A stretch of 64,000 nucleotides of DNA from Achromobacter sp. UMC46 (GCF_014170335.1 NZ_LZZS01000036.1:124001-188000); one strand, 5' to 3'; counted from the first letter of the stretch, positions 1 to 8,013 are shown. Made by a program: numbers and translations. Notes: generated from the letters alone by a model not told the origin.

Positions 1-1
1 C

Positions 2-403
2 ATTTTCGCCGACCTTTCCAAAGCGCCGTATAAGGCCCTCTTCAACCCTGCCGTGACCGGTGCAAAAGCTTTCAACGCCTGCGTTGTGCAGCGGCAAATC
101 GACGCATGGATTGAAAAGAAAAAGAAGGGCTTAGCGAAGAAGAGCGGGCCCGCGCTTGGGGTGCTCGTGCACGGGAACCGCATTCTGGCTGCCGCCGTTT
201 TCCGGGGCATTGATTCGGCCGCATTGGCCCAACCGATCAGTGCATTCGGCTCGGTATTGCCGACTTTGGCCGTCGAGGAAAAATGCGATAGCGCCTACGG
301 CAAGATGCTACTGGCGATCGAGGCGCACTATGCCAACAAGTTTTTGGCTGTACTGTTTAAGAACCCGTCGGTTAGCAAGCACGTCTACGAAATGGCCGCG
401 TAG
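2..403 (+). CDS. C-terminal part of an AIPR-like protein (5' end outside window)
   Basis: The reading frame is open from base 2, so the gene starts upstream of the window and only about 133 C-terminal residues are visible. The segment has a lysine-rich helix (WIEKKKKGLAKKSG), a GVLVHGNRILAAAVF stretch and an FLAVLFKNPSVSK motif near the end. This resembles, from memory, the C-terminal part of AIPR proteins, a family linked to abortive phage infection. The assignment is by resemblance only and no catalytic residues can be checked. An alternative is another uncharacterised defence-island protein. No partner gene follows it. Confidence 0.45.
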   Translation: MFADLSKAPYKALFNPAVTGAKAFNACVVQRQIDAWIEKKKKGLAKKSGPALGVLVHGNRILAAAVFRGIDSAALAQPISAFGSVLPTLAVEEKCDSAYGKMLLAIEAHYANKFLAVLFKNPSVSKHVYEMAA

Positions 404-652
404 CACACGTGGGCCTGGCAGGATCACCTGACAGGTGGCAGGCGCGTCTGCCAGAGTAGTCGATGGCCACCTAGTCACTGCTATGGGGCTGGTATAGCTT
501 CTTCGCCATTAACTTGAAAGCGGACGTGCGTGAAATTCTGCTGACAGTCCCGCTGAGCCGGACTCGGAAGTAGCCTAGCTGATGACCGCTCCTGGCCGAC
601 TGTAGCCGGTCACGCTTGCCGTCGCGAAAGAGGGGAAGCATATCGGTCCAGA

Positions 653-1717
653 TCAAGAACCTAGAACAGCTTCGGCGCAACGGCGGCCAAGGAGGGGGGC
701 AAGGATCACGCCGGGGTGTGCGACCAATGCAAATAAGCCCTCAATTCTTCCCACATGGCCGCATAGCGGTTTGCCGTCGGCCGTCATAGGACGCTGCGCA
801 GCGGTTATGGAAAGCAGGGATGGCGACGCCCCGATTCCAAACAGGCGAGCAATTGCTTCTCCAGTTAGCTCGGCAAGGGCGGGAAGGCCGGCTTCGCCGC
901 TTTCTGGATAATCGGCAGCAGAAACAAGGCCGCCTCCTAAGGATGGGCGCAGCTCCATTTCTTGCGCGCAAACTAGGTGACGAAGGCCAGCCACTTCAGG
1001 ACCGAATCGAAGCAATACTGCCGGCGTCTCATAGATCGGAATCTCCTCGCCGACCGTCAAGGCAATCGCGCGCGCGCCATAGCCATTGGCGAGCACGACA
1101 ATGTCGGCGGGTAGTTTCTTCCCCTCAACCACGACCCCCGTGATCCGGTTTCCTGCGGCTTCGATGGCTTCAACCGTTCCTTGGCGGACACTTGCCCCAG
1201 CGGCCTGCGCTCCTGCCAGCAGTTTGCGTGCAAATGCGGTGGGTTCCAATGCGAAGTCGTCGGGCGCCCAGGCGGCGAGTGATGGCGGATCTGAAATCAT
1301 CGGTTCCCTTTCGGCAATCTGAGACCGAGTAAGTCGCTCCATTCGTGTGCCGGCATCCCGATGCTCAGCAATCATTGCTGCCGTTTCGTCCTCCGTAGAC
1401 CGCCAGAGAATTGCGCCGCGCGCTGCGAGCGGCAACGGGCAGAGTTCGCGTTCGATACATGCGAACTCCTCCAGAGCCTTCAATCTTTCAGCGAATGCTG
1501 TAGGGCTGTCAGAGGGCGTGCTCGCGCTGGCACCGACCCAGCCGAAAGAGGAAGCGGTCGCACTGGTGAGGGAATTCGGGGCGCGTTCGATCAATGTGAC
1601 TGATGCGCCTGCTTTGGACAGATGCCAAGCGGCCGACGCGCCCATGATGCCGCCGCCGACCACGATGACCTTGCCTTTACTTATCACGACTGGATTGTGC
1701 TTGAGGAAAATGGGCAT
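653..1717 (-). CDS. FAD-dependent oxidoreductase of the DAO (D-amino-acid/glycine oxidase) family
   Basis: The product of 354 residues begins with a beta-alpha-beta dinucleotide fold: KVIVVGGGIMGASAAWHL at about residues 17-34, the GxGxxG site for the ADP part of FAD, followed by an acidic strand end (LIERA). The length and the C-terminal pattern (SITAAQRPMTADGKPLCG, then a glycine-rich ALVAHPGVILAPLLG) fit DAO-family enzymes that oxidise amines or amino acids. I start it at the ATG at 1717; a TTG at 1747 would add ten residues before the fold. Neither start has a strong ribosome site. It stands alone, so the substrate cannot be inferred. Confidence 0.8.
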   Translation of the reverse strand: MPIFLKHNPVVISKGKVIVVGGGIMGASAAWHLSKAGASVTLIERAPNSLTSATASSFGWVGASASTPSDSPTAFAERLKALEEFACIERELCPLPLAARGAILWRSTEDETAAMIAEHRDAGTRMERLTRSQIAEREPMISDPPSLAAWAPDDFALEPTAFARKLLAGAQAAGASVRQGTVEAIEAAGNRITGVVVEGKKLPADIVVLANGYGARAIALTVGEEIPIYETPAVLLRFGPEVAGLRHLVCAQEMELRPSLGGGLVSAADYPESGEAGLPALAELTGEAIARLFGIGASPSLLSITAAQRPMTADGKPLCGHVGRIEGLFALVAHPGVILAPLLGRRCAEAVLGS

Positions 1718-2078
1718 GTGTTTGGCTGGGAAACTTGTTGACGGCAAGGGTGGGATTGCATTCCCCTTCGATCCATCGGACGCATCATAGTGTCGATTCG
1801 TTCAGATGATCCGAACCGAGACGAAGGACCGCTCCTGGCCGCTGGCAGACGTTCGTCAACCGCGTCTAGCTCACAGCCGTTGTAGGGTAGGGCAGGCGTA
1901 CTGGCATGGGGCCCTCGCGATGTGATGGTCCCAATCATCACCCAAGTCCAATGAACTTTCTGGGGAAGAATGCCATGTTCCATGAACCAGTGCGGCCAAA
2001 GTGAATGAACTAAATTTCACTAAGTCCATGATTTAAAAAATGTCGAGTTTCCACCTTCAATGAACTTCGACAGCGGCT
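1718..2078. other. Intergenic stretch, nothing recognised
   Basis: About 360 bases between the oxidoreductase and the membrane-protein gene. The frames here are short and lack ribosome sites. An AT-rich patch near 2010-2045 may hold a promoter, but no clear -35/-10 pair could be assigned. Confidence 0.4.
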
Positions 2079-2795
2079 TCATGCCGGCGAGGAAATACGG
2101 ACTCTGATCTCTCTGGTCATCCTATTAAGCGGAGCATGGTAGGCGCGGCGATACTCCTTGAGCCCTCTATGGTGCCTAAACAGGACGTAGTTGAGGCCAC
2201 TTAGCAGCACCCCGCTAGGTCGGACGGGGCCTATAGAGACATCAACGCTCAGACCGCGCTTGGCGAAAATCCGCTGCAATTTGCGTTGGAGGTTGACCGC
2301 GGTAGTGTCGGGCACCAATATCGGGGACTCGAAGCTCAAAAGCCGGACGCGAGCCGCGTGCGCCATACGGGCCAGTTGGTCGAGCTCCTCGAACACTCCA
2401 CTCCACTGCTCCATCGCGGGCCCCGTCTCTGCAGCTAGTCTGTTCAGATGAACATTCAATCTTCCAAATCCGCGGTTGGAGACTGAGAGAATCCGCCGTT
2501 GATACGTGGATAGGATAAGTAGCGAAAGCAGGAAAAGGACGCCCAGCGCTATGCCCCAAGGCGGAGAAGCCAGGATCGCGAACCCCGTCGCGAGCGCGCC
2601 CAAGCCAAGTAGAAGGTGCAGGCTAACGCGGAATCGCGTGATGAGTACAAAGCTGTGCCAGCCCGTTGCGGTTCTTGAAAAACGTGTCGCCAGCCAATGG
2701 ACGGGACACATAATGGGGTAATAAACCAGGTAGCCTACAGCCGCCGAAATGGTAAAGGCCGCGTGGCGAGGTAATGCGCGTAGGAGCGTAGACAC
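2079..2795 (-). CDS. Hypothetical membrane protein
   Basis: The 238-residue product has three hydrophobic stretches: one near residues 13-32 and two close together near 56-95 (LHLLLGLGALATGFAIL, then ALGVLFLLSLLIL). A basic, soluble C-terminal half follows, ending in an arginine-rich tail. The start is a GTG at 2795 preceded by a weak GGAA. I do not recognise the family. It lies upstream of, and reads away from, the response-regulator gene on the same strand; a gap of about 140 bases argues against tight coupling. Codon use is consistent with a real gene. Confidence 0.55.
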   Translation of the reverse strand: MSTLLRALPRHAAFTISAAVGYLVYYPIMCPVHWLATRFSRTATGWHSFVLITRFRVSLHLLLGLGALATGFAILASPPWGIALGVLFLLSLLILSTYQRRILSVSNRGFGRLNVHLNRLAAETGPAMEQWSGVFEELDQLARMAHAARVRLLSFESPILVPDTTAVNLQRKLQRIFAKRGLSVDVSIGPVRPSGVLLSGLNYVLFRHHRGLKEYRRAYHAPLNRMTREIRVRISSPA

Positions 2796-2937
2796 TGCAT
2801 AGTTCCGGGGACATTGGAGGAACCTATGCTATGTCCAATAAACGCCAAATCCAAGCCATCTTCGGATGGTTTTGAGCTCAATCGTTTACGCGCGAATGTT
2901 CCTCACAGCACGTGGGGTGGAAGGTGCAATGGCTTCG

Positions 2938-3282
2938 TCAGCGAAGGATGTGCTCGTGTAGGACTTCAAAATCGATAGGCTTGACGAGATAAGCGTCCAC
3001 GTCGGGGGGGAGATTATTCATGCCATGGTTAGAGGCAAGCCCGCTGAGCACGACGATCCGCGCATCCGGACAGAGCGCCGCAATCTGACCCGCAAGCTCC
3101 AATCCAGAAATATCAGGCAATTCGACGTCAAGAAGAACGGTGTCAGGTTGGAACGTCAGGCAGGCGCGCAACGCGTCACTGCCGGTGCCGGCGATGTCGA
3201 CGGTAACCCCGTCTTCAAGCCTTAGGCATTCGGCAATAAGTTCTGCCGTAGCACTTTCGTCATCGACTAGAAGGATGTGCAT
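2938..3282 (-). CDS. Single-domain response regulator (CheY-like receiver)
   Basis: The 114 residues are one receiver domain and nothing else. The acidic pocket D7-D8, the phospho-acceptor D52 (in LLDVELPD), the switch serine S80 (VVLSG) and the conserved K101 (VKP) are all present, so phosphorylation should be possible. There is no output domain, so it would act through protein contacts or as a phosphate sink. No histidine kinase gene is visible in the window. A perfect 15-bp palindrome 91 bases upstream matches sites in front of virB2, which suggests that it belongs to the conjugative element and shares its regulation. Confidence 0.88.
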   Translation of the reverse strand: MHILLVDDESATAELIAECLRLEDGVTVDIAGTGSDALRACLTFQPDTVLLDVELPDISGLELAGQIAALCPDARIVVLSGLASNHGMNNLPPDVDAYLVKPIDFEVLHEHILR

Positions 3283-3372
3283 TGCGGTGTCCTCGATATG
3301 GCCGGGATCCTGGGATCTGGGAGAGGGGGGACATAATTGAAAAAACCAAAAGACATCTGTGCAGCATCAAGT

Positions 3373-3387
3373 GTTTAGCTGCTAAAC
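3373..3387. promoter_or_regulatory. KorA-like operator palindrome upstream of the response regulator
   Basis: GTTTAGCTGCTAAAC is a perfect 7-1-7 inverted repeat. It resembles the IncP-1 KorA operator GTTTAGCTAAAC with three extra central bases. Near-identical copies lie at 36934 and 36992 before virB2. Its position 86-91 bases before the response-regulator start fits promoter control. Confidence 0.6.
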
Positions 3388-3467
3388 CGGTGGCACGCCT
3401 AAGCCTTGCAGGGCAAACGAAGCGCCCCAGCCGATAGGGCTGAGGCGCCGGCGAAAGCCTTTTGGGG

Positions 3468-3716
3468 TCAGAGAATATGCAGCGTAGTGGGATCGCGCTG
3501 TGCGTGCGCGATGAAAGGCGACCAAGGCACGCTGGTGCGAGTAGCGGCACGCGCACGTTTCCACCCAGCCTCCCAGGCTTCCACGCGACGGTTCCATTGG
3601 GCTATCGGCTCTCCCGTGTGGGCGGGCATTGCGTCCGCTCGTAGATACGGGCAATCAAGGATGCTCAGACCTTTTTGGGCGGCCTCAGCTCCCAGCTTTT
3701 GGATGTCGTCATACAC
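3468..3716 (-). CDS. Rmf/CrpP-family small protein
   Basis: The 82-residue product shows the family pattern: an N-terminal helix with DIQKLGAEAAQKG, then SILDCPY around residues 19-25, then WNRRVEAWEAGWKRAR. Ribosome modulation factor and the plasmid protein CrpP share this fold. Such proteins are common in mobile elements; binding to ribosomes is the known role of Rmf, but nothing here proves it. The start is GTG at 3716 behind GGGGGT. It is followed, with a gap, by the response regulator on the same strand. A C-terminal extension of about 25 residues goes beyond the usual family length. Confidence 0.65.
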   Translation of the reverse strand: MYDDIQKLGAEAAQKGLSILDCPYLRADAMPAHTGEPIAQWNRRVEAWEAGWKRARAATRTSVPWSPFIAHAQRDPTTLHIL

Positions 3717-3820
3717 GGCGGTACCCCCAAAAGTAGATCAACGGAAGGTAAATTATCGCCGCGCCAAACGCGGGGTCGCAATAGTGTGGCAGCACCAGCC
3801 GGCCGGGAAATTGTGACTCA

Positions 3821-4129
3821 TCATTGCTGTATCCACTGCATCCACCAGCCCTGGTAGTAGCGACGTCCGTCGATTTCCTCAAACCCACAGACCATCATTC
3901 CGCGGTCCGACGAGAACGTCAGCAGTTCGGGCTGCAGCAGATCTGGGATTGCTCCCTTCTCGGTGGCGCCGAATTTCTGCACGCCGTCCAAGGTCATGAC
4001 GCGGATGTACCGCTTCATGTCTTCGCGCAGGATCGAGTACATGCGAACGATACCGGTGACAGACGGACCGGGGTCCCTGTCATGGCGCCTCTCGCCGAGA
4101 TAGTGGGTTCGGGTGACCGTGCAGAGCAT
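3821..4129 (-). CDS. Hypothetical protein, divergent from a LexA-type box
   Basis: This is a 102-residue soluble protein ending in the aromatic-rich YYQGWWMQWIQQ. It has no recognisable domain, signal peptide or membrane segment. It starts at ATG 4129, 18 bases from the LexA-type palindrome, and diverges from the small gene at 4229. Damage-inducible expression is therefore plausible but not shown. The coding assignment rests on frame length and a protein-like composition. Confidence 0.5.
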   Translation of the reverse strand: MLCTVTRTHYLGERRHDRDPGPSVTGIVRMYSILREDMKRYIRVMTLDGVQKFGATEKGAIPDLLQPELLTFSSDRGMMVCGFEEIDGRRYYQGWWMQWIQQ

Positions 4130-4146
4130 GATGTGCAGCTTCTAAA

Positions 4147-4166
4147 TACTGGATGGACATACAGTA
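4147..4166. promoter_or_regulatory. LexA-type SOS box
   Basis: TACTGGATGGACATACAGTA fits the CTG-N10-CAG rule of the proteobacterial LexA box, and the flanking TA pairs are also symmetric. The site lies between the divergent genes at 4129 (minus) and 4229 (plus), where it could repress both. The central ten bases are less AT-rich than the Escherichia coli consensus. Confidence 0.55.
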
Positions 4167-4228
4167 TAGACGCGCCTAGAATTCGCGCCATATGCCCCCA
4201 ATTCGGGCGGCTGACTGGGGAGGGCGCT

Positions 4229-4429
4229 ATGGGCGAACCCGAGGAATGGAGGCGGGCAGACGACTATTACTGGGCGGGGCCGCTGGGGTGGACAATCTGC
4301 CGGGTGTGGGTCGACGGACGCTATCAGCACGAACTTTGGCATACCCGGGGAGAGGCCGGGCGGTTGCTCGGCATGAGGGCGTCCTTTGAAGCTGCCGTTG
4401 CGCTATTTCAGCATCAGATCATGCCATAG
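4229..4429 (+). CDS. Small hypothetical protein downstream of an SOS-type box
   Basis: The 66-residue product is rich in tryptophan and aromatic residues near its start (WRRADDYYWAGPLGWTICRVW) and ends in a helix. The frame is open further upstream, but the ATG at 4229 has a good GGGGAGGG ribosome site six bases before it, so I start there. The LexA-type box sits 63-82 bases upstream. No known family is recognised. Confidence 0.5.
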   Translation: MGEPEEWRRADDYYWAGPLGWTICRVWVDGRYQHELWHTRGEAGRLLGMRASFEAAVALFQHQIMP

Positions 4430-4444
4430 CCCCAACGCTGTCGT

Positions 4445-5107
4445 TCAGACGGGGTCGATAGCATCCGGCAGCTGGTACTTGGAATTCCCCACTTCTTGCC
4501 GCACGGGGTGCCAGGTGAAGGCGTCTTCCGGTAGGCCGTCGTTCAGCAGCGCCCGTACATCTGCCACTGGATGAGTAGGGTCAACCCAGCGTTGGGCAAG
4601 ATCGGGCGGCAGCGCCACTGGTCGCCTGGCATGGATATCGACCATTCCGCCCTTCGTGTCGTTGGTGACGATCGCAAAGCCGTGGGCGGCATCGAGCGGC
4701 GCGCCAGGCTCCCACGCGGTGAGGGCGGCGAAATAGAGCGGGCCGTCGCCATGGATGTAGTACGGCTGCTTACTGCCATCTGGCTGCTCGGGCCATTCAT
4801 ACCAGCCATCTGCCGGTACCAGGATCCGTCCGGCACCGATCAGGAATCGCCAGGGCCATCCGTTCTTCAGGATGGTCTCTAACTTGGCGTTGACCATGAA
4901 ATGCTTGGAGTCGGGACGCTTGTAACCCCACGGCAGCCGGCCCATGGCCTCGGTGCCTTCAGCCAGGCGATGCAAAGTGAGCGGGCGCGTGCCCGGGGGT
5001 ATGTTGAATCGCGGCCCCGTCGGGTCCGCGAAGATCTGGCTCTGGTTGGTAAAGATCCGCTCAACGTAGTCCAGCGGACCCGATTTCTGAACGATTCGAC
5101 CGCACAT
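4445..5107 (-). CDS. yedK: SOS-response-associated peptidase (SRAP, YedK/HMCES family)
   Basis: SRAP proteins form a covalent link to abasic sites in single-stranded DNA and protect them. The catalytic Cys2 (MCGRIV), which becomes the N-terminus after methionine removal, Asn73 (VNAKLET), Glu104 (GWYEW) and His159 (DIHARRPV) are all in their expected places in this 220-residue protein, which has the family length. The usual IHDRMP is changed to IHARRP. It lies convergent with the small gene at 4229. Upstream of 5107 I found no CTG-N10-CAG box. A single-strand DNA protector fits a conjugative leading region. Confidence 0.9.
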   Translation of the reverse strand: MCGRIVQKSGPLDYVERIFTNQSQIFADPTGPRFNIPPGTRPLTLHRLAEGTEAMGRLPWGYKRPDSKHFMVNAKLETILKNGWPWRFLIGAGRILVPADGWYEWPEQPDGSKQPYYIHGDGPLYFAALTAWEPGAPLDAAHGFAIVTNDTKGGMVDIHARRPVALPPDLAQRWVDPTHPVADVRALLNDGLPEDAFTWHPVRQEVGNSKYQLPDAIDPV

Positions 5108-5233
5108 CGATCACCTCTGTGAATGCAGATGTCTGGCCAGTATAGGCCCGCGAGTGCCGTACTGAAGGTGACCAACACCCGGGGGGAGGGGGCAGTCTTG
5201 CATCTTTGGCGATCATGACACGCTGTTCTCGCC

Positions 5234-5300
5234 GTCAAGTGCTGCGCAACGCCGGCGGCGCCGGCGCCGCTTGCGGCCGGGGGCCGGCGGGCCACTTGAC
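5234..5300. promoter_or_regulatory. Structured leader, family A copy 1 (upstream of radC-like gene)
   Basis: GTCAAGTG at 5234 pairs with CACTTGAC at 5293, enclosing a very GC-rich core that can form inner hairpins. The sequence from about 5224 to 5345 is recognisably similar to 6674-6800 before the methylase gene, including the outer palindrome and a later GGGCAATCCCGCCC / GGGCATTCCCGCCC block. Two unrelated genes thus share a leader. Proposed role: single-strand promoter of Frpo/ssi type. Confidence 0.5.
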
Positions 5301-5362
5301 CGCTCCGCTGCAGCGTATCCCAGGAACTCCGGGCAATCCCGCCCGGCACTGGAGATCCAGCT

Positions 5363-5890
5363 ATGCAGTATTCCATCGCGTTCAACACCAACAACCAAGC
5401 CGCGGGTGCGCTCTTCGTACAGGATTCCGCTGGCGCGGTGCGCCCGGCTGCGCCGAAAGAGATCCTCGCCGCGGCACGTGAGGTCGTCCTGCAGGAGATC
5501 CAGCGGGGCCAACTCATGGATTCGCCAAAGCGAGTGCGCGATTTCCTGCAGCTGCGGCTCAATCTCAGCCTGGAGCACGAAGTGTTCGGCATCATGTACC
5601 TGAACCCGCGTGCAGAATTGATCGCATACGAAGAACCGTTCCGTGGCACGTTGAGCAGCGCGCCTATCTACCCGCGCGAGATCGTCAAAGCTGCGCTGGC
5701 GCACAACGCGGCGAGCGTGATCCTCGCACACAACCATCCGAGCGGACATGCCGAGCCGAGTTCGGCCGACATCAACATGACGCGTCAGCTCAAAGATGCG
5801 CTCGCGCTGGTCGGCACCACCGTACTCGATCACCTGGTCGTGGCCGGCAGCAGGATCGTCTCGTTCGCAGAGAAGGGCATCATGCCCTGA
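5363..5890 (+). CDS. radC: RadC-like JAMM/MPN domain protein
   Basis: The 175 residues correspond to the C-terminal metalloprotease-like half of RadC. The JAMM motif is intact: LAHNHPSG with H123 and H125, then D136 in SADINMT. The N-terminal helix-hairpin-helix region of chromosomal RadC is absent, as is usual for the short RadC relatives carried by plasmids and integrative elements. The biochemical role is unknown despite the old DNA-repair name. It starts at ATG 5363 after the family A leader, and is the first of four leader-preceded genes. Confidence 0.85.
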   Translation: MQYSIAFNTNNQAAGALFVQDSAGAVRPAAPKEILAAAREVVLQEIQRGQLMDSPKRVRDFLQLRLNLSLEHEVFGIMYLNPRAELIAYEEPFRGTLSSAPIYPREIVKAALAHNAASVILAHNHPSGHAEPSSADINMTRQLKDALALVGTTVLDHLVVAGSRIVSFAEKGIMP

Positions 5891-5957
5891 CCTGCAGCGC
5901 CGGGCCTGGCGCTGGTGTCAGGCCTTGGGCGCATCTTTGCCCTGCGCGCACCAGGCG

Positions 5958-6018
5958 CAAGGGGCTTTCGCGGCATATAGCCGCTCGTTGCGCTCGCTTT
6001 ATATTCCACGTCCCCTTG
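5958..6018. promoter_or_regulatory. Structured leader, family B copy 1 (upstream of ardB/klcA-like gene)
   Basis: CAAGGGG at 5958 pairs with CCCCTTG at 6012; inside lies a GCGGC-ATATA-GCCGC hairpin (5970-5984) and an AT-rich TTTATATTCCACGT stretch. The same layout recurs at 7872-7931 before the DNA methyltransferase gene. The AT-rich part inside a GC-rich folded arm would suit a promoter formed in single-stranded DNA. Confidence 0.5.
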
Positions 6019-6095
6019 CCCCCGGCGCTTGTTCCGCAGGGCGCCAGTGCTCCCGTCCCGCCACCCGGCCGGGCCCTACTTCTGAGGAGCACGAC

Positions 6096-6506
6096 ATGAC
6101 CCAAACCACTCTTTCCGTCGCACGCCTGGTTCCCGATGGAGAACGCATGAACTTTCTCCCCAAGTCTTTCGGAAGCCGTCTGATGCTGCGCGGAGAAATC
6201 AGCGTCTACAACTGGCTAGATCGCCTGTCGCAGGAGTACAGCGGCGGCTACTGGCACTACTACGAAATCCCGAGCGGCTTCTACATGGCGCCGGCCGACT
6301 ACGAGACGCTTCACATCGTATGGCCGATGAACTGGTGCGACCGTACCATGTCGGCGGACGCCGCCGGCATCGTGGCAACGCTGTACACCCTGTGCGAACT
6401 GTGCAGCCAGTACCGCAGCGACGACCTGGCCGAGAAGTATCACGCCCTGCGCGACTTCGCCCGCGAACACGCCGAGGCAAACGCCATCTTCGCGGCGATC
6501 GATTGA
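6096..6506 (+). CDS. Antirestriction protein, ArdB/KlcA family
   Basis: These proteins protect incoming plasmid DNA from type I restriction. The 136-residue product carries the family landmarks in order: FLPKSFGSRLMLRGE, VYNWLDRLSQEYSGGYWHYYEIPSGFYMAP, and MSADAAGIVATLYTL. The length is typical. ATG 6096 has GAGGAGC seven bases upstream, so upstream in-frame codons are not used. It stands alone between the family B leader and an intrinsic terminator, an arrangement suited to fast expression on entering a new host. Confidence 0.92.
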   Translation: MTQTTLSVARLVPDGERMNFLPKSFGSRLMLRGEISVYNWLDRLSQEYSGGYWHYYEIPSGFYMAPADYETLHIVWPMNWCDRTMSADAAGIVATLYTLCELCSQYRSDDLAEKYHALRDFAREHAEANAIFAAID

Positions 6507-6515
6507 CGCCATCCC

Positions 6516-6543
6516 GGCCCGCTTCGGCGGGCCCCTTTTCTTC
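6516..6543 (+). terminator. Intrinsic terminator after the antirestriction gene
   Basis: GGCCCGC-TTCG-GCGGGCC forms a 7-bp GC stem with a stable TTCG loop, followed by CCTTTTCTTCT. It begins ten bases after the stop codon. Confidence 0.8.
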
Positions 6544-6684
6544 TGCGCGCCATCAGGCCGTCGCGGCGCAGCCCCTGCTAAGTGACGCTGCAGGGGAACG
6601 GCCGCGCTTTGAAGTTGGACCGTTGAAAGCCATACGGGGTGGCGGGTCTGCTTTCCCGGTCAGGATGCCACGTCGTTCTCGCGT

Positions 6685-6750
6685 TCAAGTGCGGCGCTGC
6701 GCCGGCTGCGCCGGCGCCACTTGCGGCCGCTGGCCGTCTTCGACACTTGA
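6685..6750. promoter_or_regulatory. Structured leader, family A copy 2 (upstream of HsdM-like gene)
   Basis: TCAAGTG at 6685 pairs with CACTTGA at 6744, with the same outer palindrome, spacing and GC-rich core as the copy at 5234. The downstream GGGCATTCCCGCCCTGGCA block, ending a few bases before the ribosome site, is also shared. Confidence 0.5.
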
Positions 6751-6814
6751 GCGCTGCGCTGCGCCGTGCCTCTCAAGTTCCGGGCATTCCCGCCCTGGCA
6801 ACCGGAGAGACCAC

Positions 6815-7714
6815 ATGGCCAAAACCTCAAATGCACAACAACGCCGTTTCCTGAACGGCGCCGACGCCCATCAGAAGGAAATCGTCAGCCTCATTCGGCA
6901 GGTCGCGCGTACGCGTGGGATCGACCGCGTTTGGAGCGATTGGGTGGAGATTTGCGCGATCGCTTTGGCCCGTGCAGATCTTGCGCAGCGCGAGGCGCGC
7001 GAACAGCGCTACCTGCAGGTGGTCGCTCAGTACGAGCGAGCCGAGCTCGACCGGCTCGTCCAAGCGTTCTCGCACCTGGTCATGGCCTATGAGGTCCGGG
7101 TTCAGGCAGCAGACTTTGGCGACGTGCTGGGGAGCACGTTCATGATGCTGGACATGGGCAACGCCGGCGCCGGCCAGTTCTTCACACCGTATGAGGTGTC
7201 GCGCCTGATGGGCAACATGATGATGGGCAATAACCAGGATCTGGTCGACAAGACGAGCGCACAGGGGTTCGTCCGCGTACTGGAGCCCGCCTGCGGCGCC
7301 GGCGGTATGTTGATCGCGGCGGCGCACGCGATGCACGATGCGCAGCTGAACTATCAGCAGTGCATGCACGCGACTGCAATCGACATCGATCAGCGGTGCG
7401 TGCATATGACATTCGTTCAGTTGGCGCTCTTGCACGTGCCGGCCGTGGTGATTCATGGCAACGGCCTCACGGGCGAGTGCCGGGAGCAGTGGTTTACGCC
7501 CGCACACATCCTAGGCGGCTGGGGCGCACGGCTTCGCCGTCGCGAAGCGGAGGAGGGCGCTCGAGCGGTGCTGCAGGTGCCGGCGGCCGTTGACCAGGGG
7601 CAGGTCGACGAGAGCATCGCCGGGGAGATTTCATCCGAGGTTGAGCAGCCGCTGCAGGCCATTCCGAAAGCCCTTCGCCAAGCTGCAGCCGCTGGTCAGA
7701 TGTCGCTCTTCTAG
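6815..7714 (+). CDS. HsdM-like N-6 adenine methylase domain protein lacking motif IV
   Basis: The 299-residue product matches type I restriction methylase (HsdM) folds: a helical N-terminus, AGQFFTPYEVSRLM, and the SAM-binding motif I VLEPACGAGGMLIAAAH, then ATAIDIDQRCV. After GNGLTGE, where a methylase should show NPPF or NPPY, the chain runs straight into EQWFTPAHILGGW with no such motif. The protein probably binds SAM but may not methylate DNA. It ends in a QMSLF tail. Its place after the antirestriction gene suggests a role against host restriction. Start ATG 6815 with GGAGAGA upstream. Confidence 0.8.
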   Translation: MAKTSNAQQRRFLNGADAHQKEIVSLIRQVARTRGIDRVWSDWVEICAIALARADLAQREAREQRYLQVVAQYERAELDRLVQAFSHLVMAYEVRVQAADFGDVLGSTFMMLDMGNAGAGQFFTPYEVSRLMGNMMMGNNQDLVDKTSAQGFVRVLEPACGAGGMLIAAAHAMHDAQLNYQQCMHATAIDIDQRCVHMTFVQLALLHVPAVVIHGNGLTGECREQWFTPAHILGGWGARLRRREAEEGARAVLQVPAAVDQGQVDESIAGEISSEVEQPLQAIPKALRQAAAAGQMSLF

Positions 7715-7871
7715 CGACGTGCGATGGCCCCTTCCGGGGCCTGGCGCGCTGGCGACGCGCCAACTTCGGACCATGTAGAGCCACAAGCACTGCACGGAGC
7801 ATACAGTCGCATCCCTCTCCCGCACGGACGCTAGGGCCGCTGCGCGCGGCTTTGTAGCCGCGGCCCCATCT

Positions 7872-7931
7872 TCAAGGGCTTTCGCGGCATAAACCGCTCA
7901 CGGCGTTCGCTATTTATTCCACGTCCCTTGA
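7872..7931. promoter_or_regulatory. Structured leader, family B copy 2 (upstream of DNA methyltransferase gene)
   Basis: TCAAGGG at 7872 pairs with CCCTTGA at 7925. Inside is GCGG-CATAAA-CCGC and an AT-rich TATTTATTCCACGT stretch matching the copy at 5958. A GC hairpin without a T-tract (7726-7741) precedes it just after the previous gene. Confidence 0.5.
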
Positions 7932-8013
7932 CCGCGCTTTCGTGGGCTGCGCCCGCCTGCCCCGTGCAGTGCAATGCAGATCGGCTGACATTGCTGCACG
8001 CAAGGAGCCAACC

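Noticed and set aside
5108..5150. LexA box in front of the SRAP gene
   Set aside because: A TACTGG...GACATC stretch resembles the box at 4147, but there is no CTG-N10-CAG symmetry.
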